Assembly: GCA_963580455.1 (NCBI GenBank)
Contig: OY756969.1
Location: 9,439,501-9,503,500, forward strand
Length of the DNA stretch: 64,000 nucleotides
Direction of reading: 5' to 3'
Source: Euonymus europaeus
Lineage: Eukaryota; Streptophyta; Magnoliopsida; Celastrales; Celastraceae
Shown: piece by piece, positions 23,292 through 34,712 of the stretch
Layout: each line of letters starts with the position of its first letter
Numbering within the stretch: position 1 is the first letter of the stretch
The notes under the pieces: model-generated
Databases searched by the model: none
Told to the model about the DNA's origin: nothing
The model's input: only the letters and a program-made list of their open reading frames with translations
Program-made: the position numbers and the translations under genes

Positions 23292-24178
23292 TGGAGTTTT
23301 TTCTAAAACTAGCATCTGGAAACAAATTATTTCTCACTTTAGCATTCATTTCATAATATTTCTGAAATTAACACTCCAAACCTCAATTTCTCAGCTTTGG
23401 ATTAAAAATACCACTTTTGAAATTCAAAAAACCACTTTTTACTCTCATACCCCCACTCGATTTTCTCCCCTTACTTCCACTGTATTCCCTAGCAAAACGA
23501 ACGATTCTCGATGAATATTAGCTGATTTGATCTCTTTTGTTTGTTATGTCTCTGATTTGTTCTGTCGAGGGAACTGACACCGAGTCAAGTGAGTCGCTCT
23601 GTCACCGACCGAGTCAGTCCAAATCTTACTGTCCAGGACCTGCATGGTGGCCGGACAAGTGTTGTTGCCTCGGTCAAGCCACCGTTGAATACTAGCACGG
23701 TATATAGGCGACACTGGTGGACAAGCTCACAGGAGATTTCATCAAGTCTAAAGAGATTGGGCACCTAAAAAAGGTCGAAACTGTAATGTTAAAGTCTTTC
23801 CTTACCATCTTCTACGACCTCTTCTATGCTTGGATGGTCAGAAAGTGAGAGATAATTGCGCAAAGAAAGAGAAAAATAGCGTGAGAGAGAGGGGAGATGG
23901 AAACGATCAAGAGAGTAGGAGAGGGAGGATTTACAGAAGAGAGAGAAAGAGTCAAAGGTTTGTTTGTATTTACAGAATAGAGAGAAAGAGTCAAAGGTTT
24001 TGTTTGTATTTCTATCTTTATTTAATTGAATAAATATTAAAAAGATGAATTGGAAGTGGTTTTTTGGATTTAAAGTTGAAAAATTGGGGTTTGGAGCGTT
24101 AATTTTAGAAATATTATTAAACGAATGTTAGAATCAGAAATAATTTGTTTCACAGTGCTAGTTTTAGAAAACACTCCA
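23292..24178. mobile_element. Non-autonomous DNA element with long terminal inverted repeats
   Basis: Ends are inverted repeats of each other over roughly 100-150 bp: the left begins TGGAGTTTTTTCTAAAACTA and the right, reverse complemented, begins TGGAGTGTTTTCTAAAACTA. AGATAATGG occurs at 23286-23294 and again at 24178-24186, overlapping the repeat ends, so the duplication may be read as 5 bp (GATAA) with symmetric ends or up to 9 bp with slightly asymmetric ends; 9 bp would suit a Mutator-like element. It splits the integrase DNG/GEY codons cleanly. The GA-rich open frame inside (23830-24033) shows no transposase feature. Confidence 0.75.
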
Positions 24179-24250
24179 GATAATGGTGGTGAGTACAATA
24201 GCAAGAAATTCAAGGAATTGTGTGCTACTAAGGGGATACTGCAACCAAAT

Positions 24251-24887
24251 TAAATAAAGCAGTTGCAGTAGGTCAACCCTTGTTACTGGTAAATAACTTA
24301 ATTCATTCTAGGCAAGAAACTAGTGGTTTCTATTGAAACAAAATCCAATTACGGAAACACACAAAATTACACTCATTGCATTCATAAAACTATGCATCTA
24401 TTTTTTTGAGTTTCATACTTGGAACATATTAGCCCAAGAGGACCAGGAGCAGCTATACCAACACAAAACTATAACCAAATTAAATCCAGCAATTACAGCA
24501 GCCCAACCCTTGTTATTGAGCAACAAGAACACTGCACCAGCAGATGAAAGGCCCAGCATTAGCATCATACCAACACACAGCAAAGAAATTTAATATATAT
24601 AACCAAACCCATATTTTATCTATGTCTAGCAATTCAAAATGTTTAATGAACATTATACCCCCATTCCAACAAACTGTTGAATCATATACAACCAAACTGT
24701 TGGTTGCTAAAATAAATTTCAGAACATTCGGAAGCGTTTTATGGATCGTTCTTAGCATAAGTACAAATCAAAAATTTAATCGGAAGCCATACATCCCTAA
24801 CATGCTACACTCCTATTAAGAGTGTTATCCTAAATCCAATTAATTTTGTAATTAATCCTAGCATGCTCCTAGTATTAATTTGTATTA
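24251..24887. other. Intergenic stretch, no gene recognised
   Basis: AT-rich sequence after the copia integrase fragment. A degenerate direct repeat of about 45 bp links 24246-24295 with 24475-24525 (shared words ACCAAATTAAAT and CAACCCTTGTTA). Open frames on either strand show no domain. Confidence 0.4.
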
Positions 24888-25072
24888 GTGATGCGAAATT
24901 TTTTAGATTTCCAGAGACTGACAAAGAATTTTTTTTTAGCCAAATTGAAGTTGAGAATTAAAAGCAACAAACAAAAAGTCATTGAAGACGTGGCTCAACT
25001 TATGACTTTGTTGTTTATGGTTTTCGTCTTTGTCCCAAATAAAGCACAGTCATCAAGATGGGCATACATTCA
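24888..25072 (+). pseudogene. C48-type transposon gene copy B, upstream exon
   Basis: Reads FLDFQRLTKNFFLAKLKLRI, then KVIEDVAQLMTLLFMVFVFV and RWAYIQ, and ends at a consensus donor GTAAGT (25073). After the donor the same frame would continue YVEDLNNM if unspliced. A hydrophobic LL..FVFVP segment followed by a W..IQYV.DL pattern resembles the N-terminal domain of plant transposon-borne Ulp1-type genes (DUF1985-like), recalled from family pattern and not searched. The true start of the gene was not found. Confidence 0.5.
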
Positions 25073-25329
25073 GTAAGTTGAAGATCTAAACAACATGACT
25101 ACACAAGTGGTCGGGCCACATACATGAATCATTACATACATCTCAATGCAAAAATGCAAATAGACCTCAAAACATCATAGGTTGTGTGATTGCTCTCCCA
25201 GTGAGTTTGATACTTCACCATACATTTTTATGTAATTGTATCATTTAGCAAAAAATAAATACACAAAAGGTACTGAATTTAGTTGATTTTTGTTTTTTCC
25301 ATATATGATAATATTTTTGGTTTTGTGAG

Positions 25330-25455
25330 CATGTGGACATCATTCCACCAATAAAAGATGAAAATTCCCCATGGGATATGAAGAAGCTTTCAAAAGTACT
25401 GAAGGAAACTGACCTTAAAAAAATTGCAAGGAGAAAACTAAGTCAAAACGTTGGT
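25330..25455 (+). pseudogene. C48-type transposon gene copy B, internal exon
   Basis: Frame reads DIIPPIKDENSPWDMKKLSK and VLKETDLKKIARRKLSQNV, ending near a donor-like GTTAGT at about 25455. The acidic-to-basic composition and the PWD block suit the segment between the N-terminal domain and the coiled coil of this gene type. The acceptor upstream is a T-rich stretch ending near GTGAG/CATGTG and is not certain. Confidence 0.45.
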
Positions 25456-25666
25456 TAGTAATGTTAAGTTTACAATTTTAAGGGTGCTAGGTCATTTCAT
25501 GTCGTATAATGATAATGTGACATAGAAAAACAAAATAGAGTTAATAGTAGCATATTTTGAAAAGGAATTTATGATGACAGAGGAGCGTGATAATGTAGAC
25601 ATAGACATAGACGAAGGAACATAATCAGAAAACAAAGAAGTTCTGGGAAAAAAATCTAAAGACCAA

Positions 25667-28600
25667 CACCACACCAAAAATGATCATAGATGATAGATAA
25701 AAACTGTCATAAAAGGGGGTGCATGACAGTTTTTAATTCTATCATCTATGTCACAATCATCTTTTTATGATAGAAAAAACCTGTTTCATGAATTCATGAT
25801 AGATATTAATAATCATAAATCTGTCACACCAAAAAAATCAGTTTTTAATTAATTTGGGTAATATTTTGATCGAAATTGACTTTTTTGGCATCGAAATTCA
25901 AAATTTTATATTTTTATGACAGTTTTTGTTGGGTATCAAATTTTTGGAGCCAAAATTTAGTTGTTTTGTGATTTTTTTTTTTTTTGTCACGAGATTTCAA
26001 ATTCAATTTTTTTATGACAGAATTATGTGACAGTTTTGCCATGTTTTTGAAATTGATTTTCAAATTTGCAATGTGAAATTAAAATTAAATTCGACATAAA
26101 ATTGAATCCAAAAGCATAATATTACGTAACATTGTCATAAAAGAAGATAAATTCTTTTTATCCATCATATTCTCATCTTAAGTCACAAAACTATTCCACA
26201 CATGCTAAACAAGAATGTACTCGAAACAACATATCAAACAATAAAAAATTTCAGAAACAAAATAAGAAGAAAACAATTTCTATCCAAGTAAATGCAGCCT
26301 CTTCTCATTCCCATAAATCTCCTCAAACACTACACATAGAAAATAAGTTTATAGACAAAGTTTCTCAAACTAAAGCACTTACAACATCGATCAGATAATG
26401 ACATTAATCAAGAGCATATATATTATTTGCATTCGTAAAAATGATTCATTGAGTGTGCTTGCTAGAAATACTTTGTAAGGTTAACAAAATTTCCAACACC
26501 TTGTATGTGACCAGGTTGTGGAAGCCTTTCTCAGTGATTGTGCAAGTATGTCGTATCTTTCATCCTCCTTTTTCAGATTCTACTATCACAAAACAAATAA
26601 AATAGTTAGATTTCACAACATTAATGTAAATGATAATGTTTATTTATGCTTCAACTACTCACAATTTTGTTAACAATGTCTGCAATTTCGGGGTCATATC
26701 CTTCACTTTTCATTATTTGACCTCGCTTCCAAAGTTCACATCTGTCAACTAAATCTTCAGAAACACCGGTTTTTGAGCACTAGTGGATAAACTGGTGACA
26801 TTATTTTCATGCAGTAACAAAATCTCTTAAATTAATTAACTTAGTGTAATATGAAAGCAACTTACCAGATCTTTCATCAAACCAATGTATTCCCTTCTAC
26901 TGAGTCGATGATTCACCAAGATAACCTTGAGCACGAGCATGCCAACACAAAAATCGAAAGCCTGGAAACTCAATAATGCAAAACTACAAAACCAAGCACA
27001 AAATACGATAAGCGAGAAACTCGATAATGTAAGGAAGAAGCAACTTAACTGACAATCAAATAGAGCCACATTCTACGGAGTTGCAAAGAGAAGTAGCACT
27101 TGATCGCAAAGCAAAACCCAAACAGTTAAATGCAAATCCCTACAAACAAAGCTTGCAAATTCAGTTTTGAGATTTCTGATTTCTTTTTAAAGCAATAAAA
27201 GACCACTAATGTAACGCTGAGAGATAAAGGAACAAAGACAAATAAAGTATTTTGCTATTTAACTTTTATCTGGTCCTTCAATTATATTTTAGTAATGACT
27301 CAGAAAATTAAAAAAGGGTAATTAGCAAGCGCACACGATCAAAACAAAATCTTTAAACATAAACAATCAAAGTCGCTAAAACCCTATTGCATGGAACTGA
27401 ACACATTGAAGAACCCAAAGAAAATAAGTAAAACCTTGAGAATAAATTCTGCAATGGAATGAATTTTCAAAGAAATTGATCAGCTGTTAAAAAGTTAAAC
27501 AGAAGAAATTGATCAGATGTTTGAAAGTCGTAAGACCACCTGCTATTAAATCTAGTTAGGCGTGTAAAATCGAGGGTGAGACTTTAATCCTGCAAGAACA
27601 AATATATACAGTTTTTGATCAAGAAGTAGTAGTAAAATACATTATATGAATTATTAAATGAAGATGATAAAAGATGTGAAATGAAGTTTGGGCTTTTAAA
27701 TTTGAGGCAACAGAACATCAACTACCTGGGCTGCTGTGTCATATAAAATGGAAATAGAATGTATTTTGTTTTGTAATAAGCACACAAGGAAATAAGAATT
27801 AGAAACATCATGGCAATAGATGTGAGTATTCAAAAAATTGAATTCACATTTAGTTGAAAGCATAGGATCTTTAAATGGAACCTTTGTTGTTGAGGAATAA
27901 ATCCCTGGCTGGAGATTAGGTTGTATAGGAAGAAGTCCACACAGATGGGAATAGAGAGTGAGAATTAATTCTGCAATGCGATGACTTTTTAAAGAAATGC
28001 ATGAGCTGTGGAAAACTTAAATGAATCAACTTCTCCTTCATTCACTCATTAACATGTCAAAATTCGAGAGTCCTGAGAAAACTAATAATAACTTCCAAAT
28101 CAAACTTGTAACAGTGCTTGTAATGTACAACTAATAAAGTTTAACACATCTTTAAGTCATTTATGTTGTTTTTCTCAAGTTCAAATTCAGTAAGAAAAAC
28201 ATGAAATGAGAAGTACTCACTTTTACTTCAGCACTCTTCATTGTTTTTATCATGTAATAGTCATCACGGGTTAAATAAAAGAAGCCTCCACTTTTCTTAG
28301 GGATGATAATTCTCACAGGGCATTGTTTCCACATATTGATATCATATAATCAGCCAAATCCACATTGAACAACTTCCAAAGAGTCCTGAAAATAGGGGAA
28401 AAATGACCTATCAGGGTCTAATACATATCTATCAAACTTACAAGAGCAGAAATCCTAATCTAAATAATCATTATAATCTTTAGCTACTATTTTTGTCAAG
28501 TAATGAACCATATGAGCACTCAAAGCTCAGTGAAGTCTAATAAACTATTTTATAAGACTGTGAATGAATGCCCATCATACTAAGAAACACAAGGAAATAA

Positions 28601-29995
28601 CAATAGCAATTAACACCACCAGTAAATCACCACCAAATACAGAAAATGACATATTGAAATACATGCAAAAGTACTCTAGTTGGCTCCAAGTGGATCACAA
28701 CCAGCTTAGGATAAGTGTTCTCCTAGTCAATAGCTGATTTCAATAGAATTCAAATGGAGTATGACAGTGTATCTGCAAGAACATGAAGTCACAAATCTCA
28801 TAATCCAAAACTCCAAAATCTAAAAACGATAAGATTGAGATCCAATGGGATGAATTAAATAACAATTTTAATCAAAACTAGATTAGAAAATCAAAGTAAC
28901 CGACTAATCCCAAGATCATTGAGAACAGACAAGCTGTAGTATTTGCCAAACTCACTTTCCTTGGATTTCTGAAGTGTCGTCAATATGCTCTTCAAAAGGT
29001 TTTCAGTCGTTGAAATGAGTAACCCACAAAATAAAAGCAAAAGAACAAAATCTATCACTAAAATAAAAGCAAAATAACAAAATTAGAGTTAAAACCGCAT
29101 GACCTAACCTCAAGCTCCAAGAATTATGAGATAACCGAAATCCAATTAGGGAAAGGCCGATGCCTCAAAACCTAAAAGATGGGGGTAAACAGGCAATGGA
29201 ATAGCTTGATACACCAACCAGAAGACGAAATTAAAAATCATAAGACCTTTTTTCTTAAAAAGAACCCCAACTTCTTGAGGTAGGAGACGAAACATCGCTT
29301 GTATCGGCTAGAACTTCTTGAGGTGGATGGAGAAAGGTCACAATTAAACATACCCAAAGATCGGGAAACATGGCAGTACAATGAATACAAAATCAGAAAC
29401 CTATAAACGCAGCACAAGCGAGGGCATAACTGACCTTCAAAGGGAGCTATCACATTAGAGGGTAAAATCGGGAGGTTCGATCTCAGGTGTGGGTTCTTCA
29501 GGCGGAGCTATCGCATAAGAGGACGTAAGAGGCTAAAATCGGCAGGTTCGATATCAGGTTGTAGGGCGAAGCACAGAGAAGACACCGTTTTGTATATTAG
29601 TTCATATTGCCATTTTTTTCAAAAAATGTAAAACGCACCATTTTTATTCATTTTATTTAATAAAATATTAATTAAAATTTGGATATTAATAATAAAATTA
29701 TATAAAAAATATGTGATAGATATTATTTATATCACAAATATATCATATTTTGTTGATAGACAAAAGTTCTGTCACAAATTTATCACAAGACTATCAACAA
29801 TTTATGATAGACAAAAGTTCTATCACAAATCTATCACAAAACTATCATATATTCATGATAGACAAAAATTTCATCACAAATCTATCATTAATTCTCTGAT
29901 AGATCATTTTTCTATCACAAATCTATCATTGTTTTATGATACAACTGATTTCTATCATAAATACTCTATCATCTATTCCTATTTTTCTTGTAGTG
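25667..29995. mobile_element. CACTA (DTC) DNA transposon, non-autonomous
   Basis: Left end CACCACACCAAAAATGATC; right end, reverse complemented, CACTACAAGAAAAATAGG; both then share ATAGATGATAG at the same distance, giving about 30 bp imperfect inverted repeats. Flanking CAA trinucleotides at 25664-25666 and 29996-29998 are the 3 bp duplication expected of CACTA elements. Subterminal regions are packed with ATGATAGA and CTATCA motifs in both orientations (25680-25830 and 29700-29990), the usual binding-site arrays. The 4.3 kb length contains no transposase-like frame; the longest open frames are under 80 codons. The left terminal CACC and the AC at bases 8-9 are deviations from the canonical end. 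Confidence 0.88.
29705..29990. repeat. Subterminal TGATAGA/TCTATCA repeat array of the CACTA element
   Basis: At least eight occurrences of ATGATAGA-like or TCTATCA-like hexamer to octamer motifs, often followed by CAAA, spaced about 15-40 bp. In autonomous CACTA elements such motifs bind the accessory transposition protein. The other end has a sparser set at 25680-25830. Confidence 0.75.
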
Positions 29996-30192
29996 CAAAA
30001 ATCTGATGAAGCTACTATTTCACAAGATGAGAGAGGAGTGAAAAGAGTAGAAGAATTGGAGGAGGAGAAATGAGAGGAAGAACATGACAATTTTACATAT
30101 TCAAAAGATTCAGAAGAGGAAGGAGGCAGACTGATGTGATTATACGAATCTACAGTTGTACAATAAGAAGTAAATTCGGCAGAGACTGACAT

Positions 30193-30900
30193 TGAATTCC
30201 CCAATGTTCCTGAGGCACAACCCAAATTTGAAGAATTGGAAAAATATTTACAAGCTTCAAGGGACATGGTGAATGATTTGGAAAAAGAACTACAAGCCTC
30301 AAATGACAAAGTGAATGAATTGGAAAAACAACAAGCTGAAACTCCGACAACACGTGATATTGGCATTCTAGTCCTCTATGTTCTAGAGGTACAACTCAAA
30401 TTGGACAAACTGGAAAAAGAACTACAAGCCCCCAAGGACAGGGTGAACAAGTTGGAAAATGAACAACCTGAATCTCTGGACAGGGTGAATGATTTGTAAA
30501 AGGAACTACAAGCCTCCAAGGACAGAGTGAATGATTTGGAAAAGGAACTGCAAGCCTCCAAGGACAGAGTGAATGATTTGGAAAAGGAACTGCAAGCCAC
30601 CAAGGGCAGGGTGAACGAGTTTGAAAATGAACAAGCTGAAACTCTGGAAACACTAAACAATGAGAAAAAGGTATTGATAAATGACCTTTCTAAAGCTCTG
30701 GAAACACTAGAAATTGAGAAGACGACGAGTGGAGGATTGGAAGAAAAACTTAAAGCCTCAATAGCTAGGGTTCAACAGTAGAGGAACAACAAGCTGACTT
30801 TAAAAATAATAATTGAGGGGTAGGTATAAAGAAAGAACTTGAGGGTGAGATGGTGCAGAAAAAAGAAACAAAAGCGGAGAAAAGGAAACCAAATGCTGGT
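30193..30900 (+). pseudogene. C48-type transposon gene copy B, coiled-coil repeat region
   Basis: Frame begins VPEAQPKFEELEKYLQAS and then runs through units of 14 residues (two heptads) of the form KELQASKDRVNDLE; three nearly identical 42 bp DNA units lie at about 30499-30610. A stop (TAA) at 30497-30499 replaces an expected E or K codon, and another follows VQQ at 30779. A basic tail (KKETKAEKRKPNAG, then RKKPKK) at 30857-30930 could act as a nuclear localisation signal. A longer internal duplication pairs the VPEAQPKFEELEK and VLEVQLKLDKLEK segments. Role is probably oligomerisation; inferred only from the coil. Confidence 0.7.
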
Positions 30901-31109
30901 ACAAATGTTACCAGAAAGAAGCCGAAAAAATAAACAACCAAAAGACTAGAAAACACTTGCACATTGGCATATCTGAATAAAAAATTGAGGAGTTTATTGG
31001 ATGAAATCCAAATAAAATTCTACCCAAGACAAGTACAATTAAAAATCTCTAAATGTCTTGCAAATTTAATGTTAGAAGTTTAATGTTACCCTTTTAATGT
31101 TACTTTTTA

Positions 31110-31230
31110 TTCCATAGAGATTTTGTTTATACTCCGTCGAGATTAGCTAGCCATGTGCCATTATCAGATTTGTTAGATATCTTCAACAACAAGGAGTTGT
31201 CAGGCAATGTGAGGTTCTATCTTGATAGAC
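31110..31230 (+). pseudogene. C48-type transposon gene copy B, linker exon
   Basis: Frame reads DFVYTPSRLASHVPLSDLLD and IFNNKELSGNVR. It lies between the basic tail and the peptidase exons, and its first part matches 7797-7845 of copy A, where similarity breaks off. Exon borders are approximate. Confidence 0.45.
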
Positions 31231-31467
31231 TAATAGTACACATGTCAAAATCATGCTTCCTACCATATAATATGTTTTCACTACTATGTGATTTTAGTTC
31301 ATTAATGCTCATGGAGATATTTTAATGGAAGAATCATCATCAACTGTTCATCGAACAAATGAGAATCAATTTTTTATATTTGACAGTGGGTGCTGGGTGA
31401 TGATACCTTTTTCATTAAAAATTAAATGTACTTGGAATAAGTGACTAATCTTTTCTTTGGTCAATAG

Positions 31468-32078
31468 TTGTATACCATGGACAAAAGAATGTCTGAGCTT
31501 CAAAAGATGTTCAAAGATGACACGACACAAAAGGAATTGGAAAGAAAGAACAGATATCTGATCTTTCCATTGAACTCAAATGGTGGAATGGATATCCAGT
31601 TGAATCACTCGACACTACTTGTCTTTGATTTGCAAAATAAAATATGGAGTCATTACAATTCAAACCTTCATACAGATGGAAGCCCGAACATGTATATAAA
31701 ATATGCAAGCCTTTTTGTAAATTAAAAGTTGTTGTTTCTTATTCTATGATTGGTTTAAGTATATGTATGTATATATATACCTATAACAAAAAAAATGATT
31801 TTTTCCTCGATCTTATGCAGAAAGATTATGTGGAGGGTGAAGTATTGGGAGAAAAATGTCGTCTGACTGCTCCAATCTGCCCACAACAAGCTATTGACCG
31901 TGTTGATTGCGGGGTTCATGTCTACCACGTCATGGATAGGATCTGCAACAACAAATGTGTTGAAGAAAAATTGACAGTGATTGATGTCAAAAAAATACAA
32001 AGCCAAAATGCTAGGAAATGCCAGTTGATGGAGCAAAATCCAAGGGGACAGCCCAAGCAGAAGATGGGAGGGTGTTAG
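31468..32078 (+). pseudogene. C48/Ulp1-like cysteine peptidase, copy B
   Basis: Two exons. The first reads MDKRMSELQKMF and then LLVFDLQNKIWSHYNSN, where the Asp of VFD matches the catalytic Asp that follows HW in C48 peptidases. The second, after a noncoding stretch (about 31726-31817) ending in a T/C-rich tract and CAG, reads DYVEGEVLGEKCRLTAPICP and QQAIDRVDCGVHVYHVMDRI. Gln upstream and Cys in DCG fit the oxyanion Gln and nucleophile. The catalytic His of the HW motif is not evident. In plants such genes are usually carried by Mutator-like or other DNA transposons; SUMO-peptidase activity is not established. Homologous to 11397-11848. Confidence 0.7.
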
Positions 32079-33651
32079 TTTCATGTTGAGGGAACAAGGG
32101 AAAGGGAAATTTAGTAACTCAAGTATTAATTATGAAGGGCGTATTTGTTGTTATGTACTATTTACACGAGTTTTTTCCATAATAGCACCCTAAAGGAAAG
32201 TTATTCCCATAATAGTGTTGGACTAAGAGTCCTACATGTTGATTTTGGTGTTAAAATATTCATATTGTGTGCTACATACGTATTTGATATGCGTATGTGA
32301 TGTAGTGATGAAACGTTGTGACATATAGTTCATATGCTTGAATAATTGAACTAAGTGTGCATTAGAGACATTTTCATGTCATACCGGGTCGAAGATCCTA
32401 TTTTTAATGTTCTTGAACATGCTGAATTTGAACAATCAAATGTTGCTTATTTAACCTTTTAGGGTTTTGATATTTGATTGAACATATCTTGATCAATTCA
32501 TTTCCAATTAAGTTGAAATTTGAACCATGACTAGATATATGTGTTATATGTGATATGAAACTTGAATGAAGTAATTTGGAGCTGTTTTGATTCTGTTATG
32601 ACAAATCAAATAAAAGCTGCCCAGACATTAGGACATCATTATCCCTAATTCTGAGCCTACTCCTGGTTTTGGATCAAATCAACTCCAATCGAGTTGAAAT
32701 TTGAAATGAACAATCTTGACATGATTTATGATAGTTTGGATACAGGGTTGATTAAGAAAATATTTGAGATAGTATGTCAAAAGTAAAACCCTAGTTTATG
32801 GTAAGTTTTTGGGTAATTTATGCACTAGGAAATTACATTAATCCATATCTCAATCAAATCAACTCCAATTGAGCTGAAATTTTGTATGATAATTTTTTTA
32901 CTAATAAATTAAATAATGAATTCTCACAGACCAAATTTGGATCCCGATGGATAGGGACTGTCCAAGGAGCAGTAGGTTGATACTTTGAAAATTCAAAATG
33001 TGCAATTTAGTGACCTACATGCTATGGTGCTTGGATTGAATTCAAATTTGGAGTGTATCCTTAGAAAATAACATAATGATTTATCATTTATTCATATGAA
33101 TTTTCTGGATTGATTTGATATGTTTTTAACCCACCATTCTTAGCATTGAAGCTCTTTGAGCTTACAAACAAAATTAGAGGGTTCTATCACTGATTTCTTT
33201 GTAGGAACAAATCATACACTTCTTTGGGAAATGGATGGAGAATTTAGATTTCATTTTTTAGGCTTAAAGTGCCCTAGAACCCAAAATTCCCTAGGAAACC
33301 CTATTTGGGAGCAATTAAGCTTATGAGAGCTATATGAGCTGAATTTGATCAAGGTTTTGAGCTACATTGAAGGATTTATTTAGGAAAGGGTCTAAGATAT
33401 ATTTATTGAGAATTTTGACTCAATTTTCAATCAAGAATACTTAAATTGGTGCAACCCATTTCTTACCTAAAATAGCCTAAATTCCTCAAATTAACCTTTC
33501 ATGGGTTAGACTAAGTTGAATTAATATTGGATAATTTATTTGGAGTTGGGGTCAGCCAAAAACCTTTTAGAAAGCCGTAGGAGTATTTGGAGGGAGCTTG
33601 AAACTCAGGAGCCATTGGCTCTTGAGTAGAAGATGACGGTCCTGGCATTGC
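32079..33651. repeat. Noncoding repeat with three copies of an AACTCCAAT box
   Basis: After the peptidase stop there is no coding region. From about 32220 (TGTTGGACTAAGAGTCC) the sequence could be an LTR, but no matching end or duplication was found. Three related boxes of about 30 bp, built around CAACTCCAAT and GAAATTT, occur near 32488, 32685 and 32855. Short AT-rich runs make up the rest. Confidence 0.35.
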
Positions 33652-34712
33652 ACTAGTGTTAAGTTTATATAGCCTAGTCTATTTCATATGAAATCATCTT
33701 CAGAAAGTTATTAGTAATGTTCTTATACTTCACACGATTTTGAGCTATGTTCCCATTTAAATTCCTTGCTAGAATCGCAATGCAAAAGTTGTTCCTTCCT
33801 TACATCAATGCACCATGGTGCTAGTAACAGAACAAGGATCAAATAATGCATCAATAGAGCACACACACACATAGTTTTTTTTTCAGTTCGTTTATCTAAC
33901 ACATATGGCGAGGAGTGATTGATCACTGACTCAGATTTTTCCCTCTTAAGTGTGTGTTTCCGATCTCGACATTGTTTTATCTCATCGCTTTTTTTTCCGT
34001 TAATTCCTAACACCCATCAATAACACCATATCTCTGCCATTTTATGTATTTTTGTCAAGGGTTTATAGTTTTAGGGGTTTAGGGTCAGTTTGGGGTTTGG
34101 TTCCCATGCATAAGGCCAAGCCACCTAGCCCGATGCAATTTCGGCCTTGGTTGGGCTTTGGTCCGCAAACCAAATGATGACACCTACTTAATGCAAATCA
34201 ATCTCTCTTTAGTTGTTATTCAATAGAGAATGCATCAATAGCACACACAAACACACAAAGCTTTTTATAAACACTTCTTTTGGGATGGTATTTGGCCATT
34301 TAATTCCGAGAATTGATGCACTCAATGAACGTCGTTTGTGGAATCGGATATCATATGACAACTGAATCTAAAAAAGAATTCCAGAATTTGTCGACATTCT
34401 CTAGTCTTCAAAAAAAATTAAGTCTTTTGAACTGATGAAAGAACTAATGAAAGTTCGGTTACCATGTGTTAATTTATATTCTTAATGAGTTAATGCAAAT
34501 CTATCTCTCAATTGCTGTTACTCAATAAAGAAAACAAAATATACAACAAATTATTTTAGCAACTACTTAGAGAGAACAAATATATAGTAAAATTTCTCGT
34601 AACAAACCCTTTTGAACCCTTATTTGACAAAAACTACGACTGGGATACTGGTTAAACATGGTACGGAAAATGTAAAAAGTTATAGTACTGATGTGGAATA
34701 ACATTTGTACTG
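33652..34712 (+). repeat. Large copia element copy 2, LTR piece 1
   Basis: Clear match to 20829-22035 of copy 1 in the same orientation, starting at ACTAGTGTTAAG and sharing a CA dinucleotide run, GCACCATGGTGCTAGTAA and a GATTGATCACT block. Similarity stops at CATTTGTAC (about 34711) and resumes at about 42256. Short open frames here repeat those of copy 1 and show no domain. Confidence 0.75.

Larger units (their letters stand above)
20829..24250 (+). mobile_element. Large Ty1/copia element, copy 1, internally deleted
   Basis: A noncoding part (20829 to about 22996) is followed by TGGTATCAGAGG at 22999-23010, a copia primer-binding site complementary to initiator tRNA-Met, so the noncoding part is read as a 2.1-2.2 kb 5' LTR. 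Its left edge near TGTTAAGTTTG (20834) is where similarity to 33657 begins. After about 150 bases the gag start codon gives only MEERSDKG before sequence jumps to integrase (KVWIYLIKNKSDVFA...). Gag, protease and the integrase N-terminus are therefore deleted. The integrase is split by 23292-24178. No 3' LTR was recognised. Confidence 0.7.
25567..30142 (+). pseudogene. C48-type transposon gene copy B, acidic exon split by the CACTA element
   Basis: Before the insertion the frame reads MMTEERDNVDIDIDEGT, a stop (TAA), SENKEVLGKKSKDQ. After removing 25667-29995 and one CAA it continues in the same frame as KSDEATISQDERGVKRVEEL, EEEK, a TGA stop, then EEEHDNFTYSKDSEEEGG. The continuous acidic, coiled-coil-prone frame across the breakpoint shows that the CACTA element landed inside an existing exon. 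Stops in both halves show the gene is decayed. Confidence 0.65.

Noticed and set aside
29705..29990. Possible CRISPR-like array
   Set aside because: The repeats are short, imperfect, in both orientations and next to a CACTA terminus; they are subterminal transposon repeats in a plant genome.
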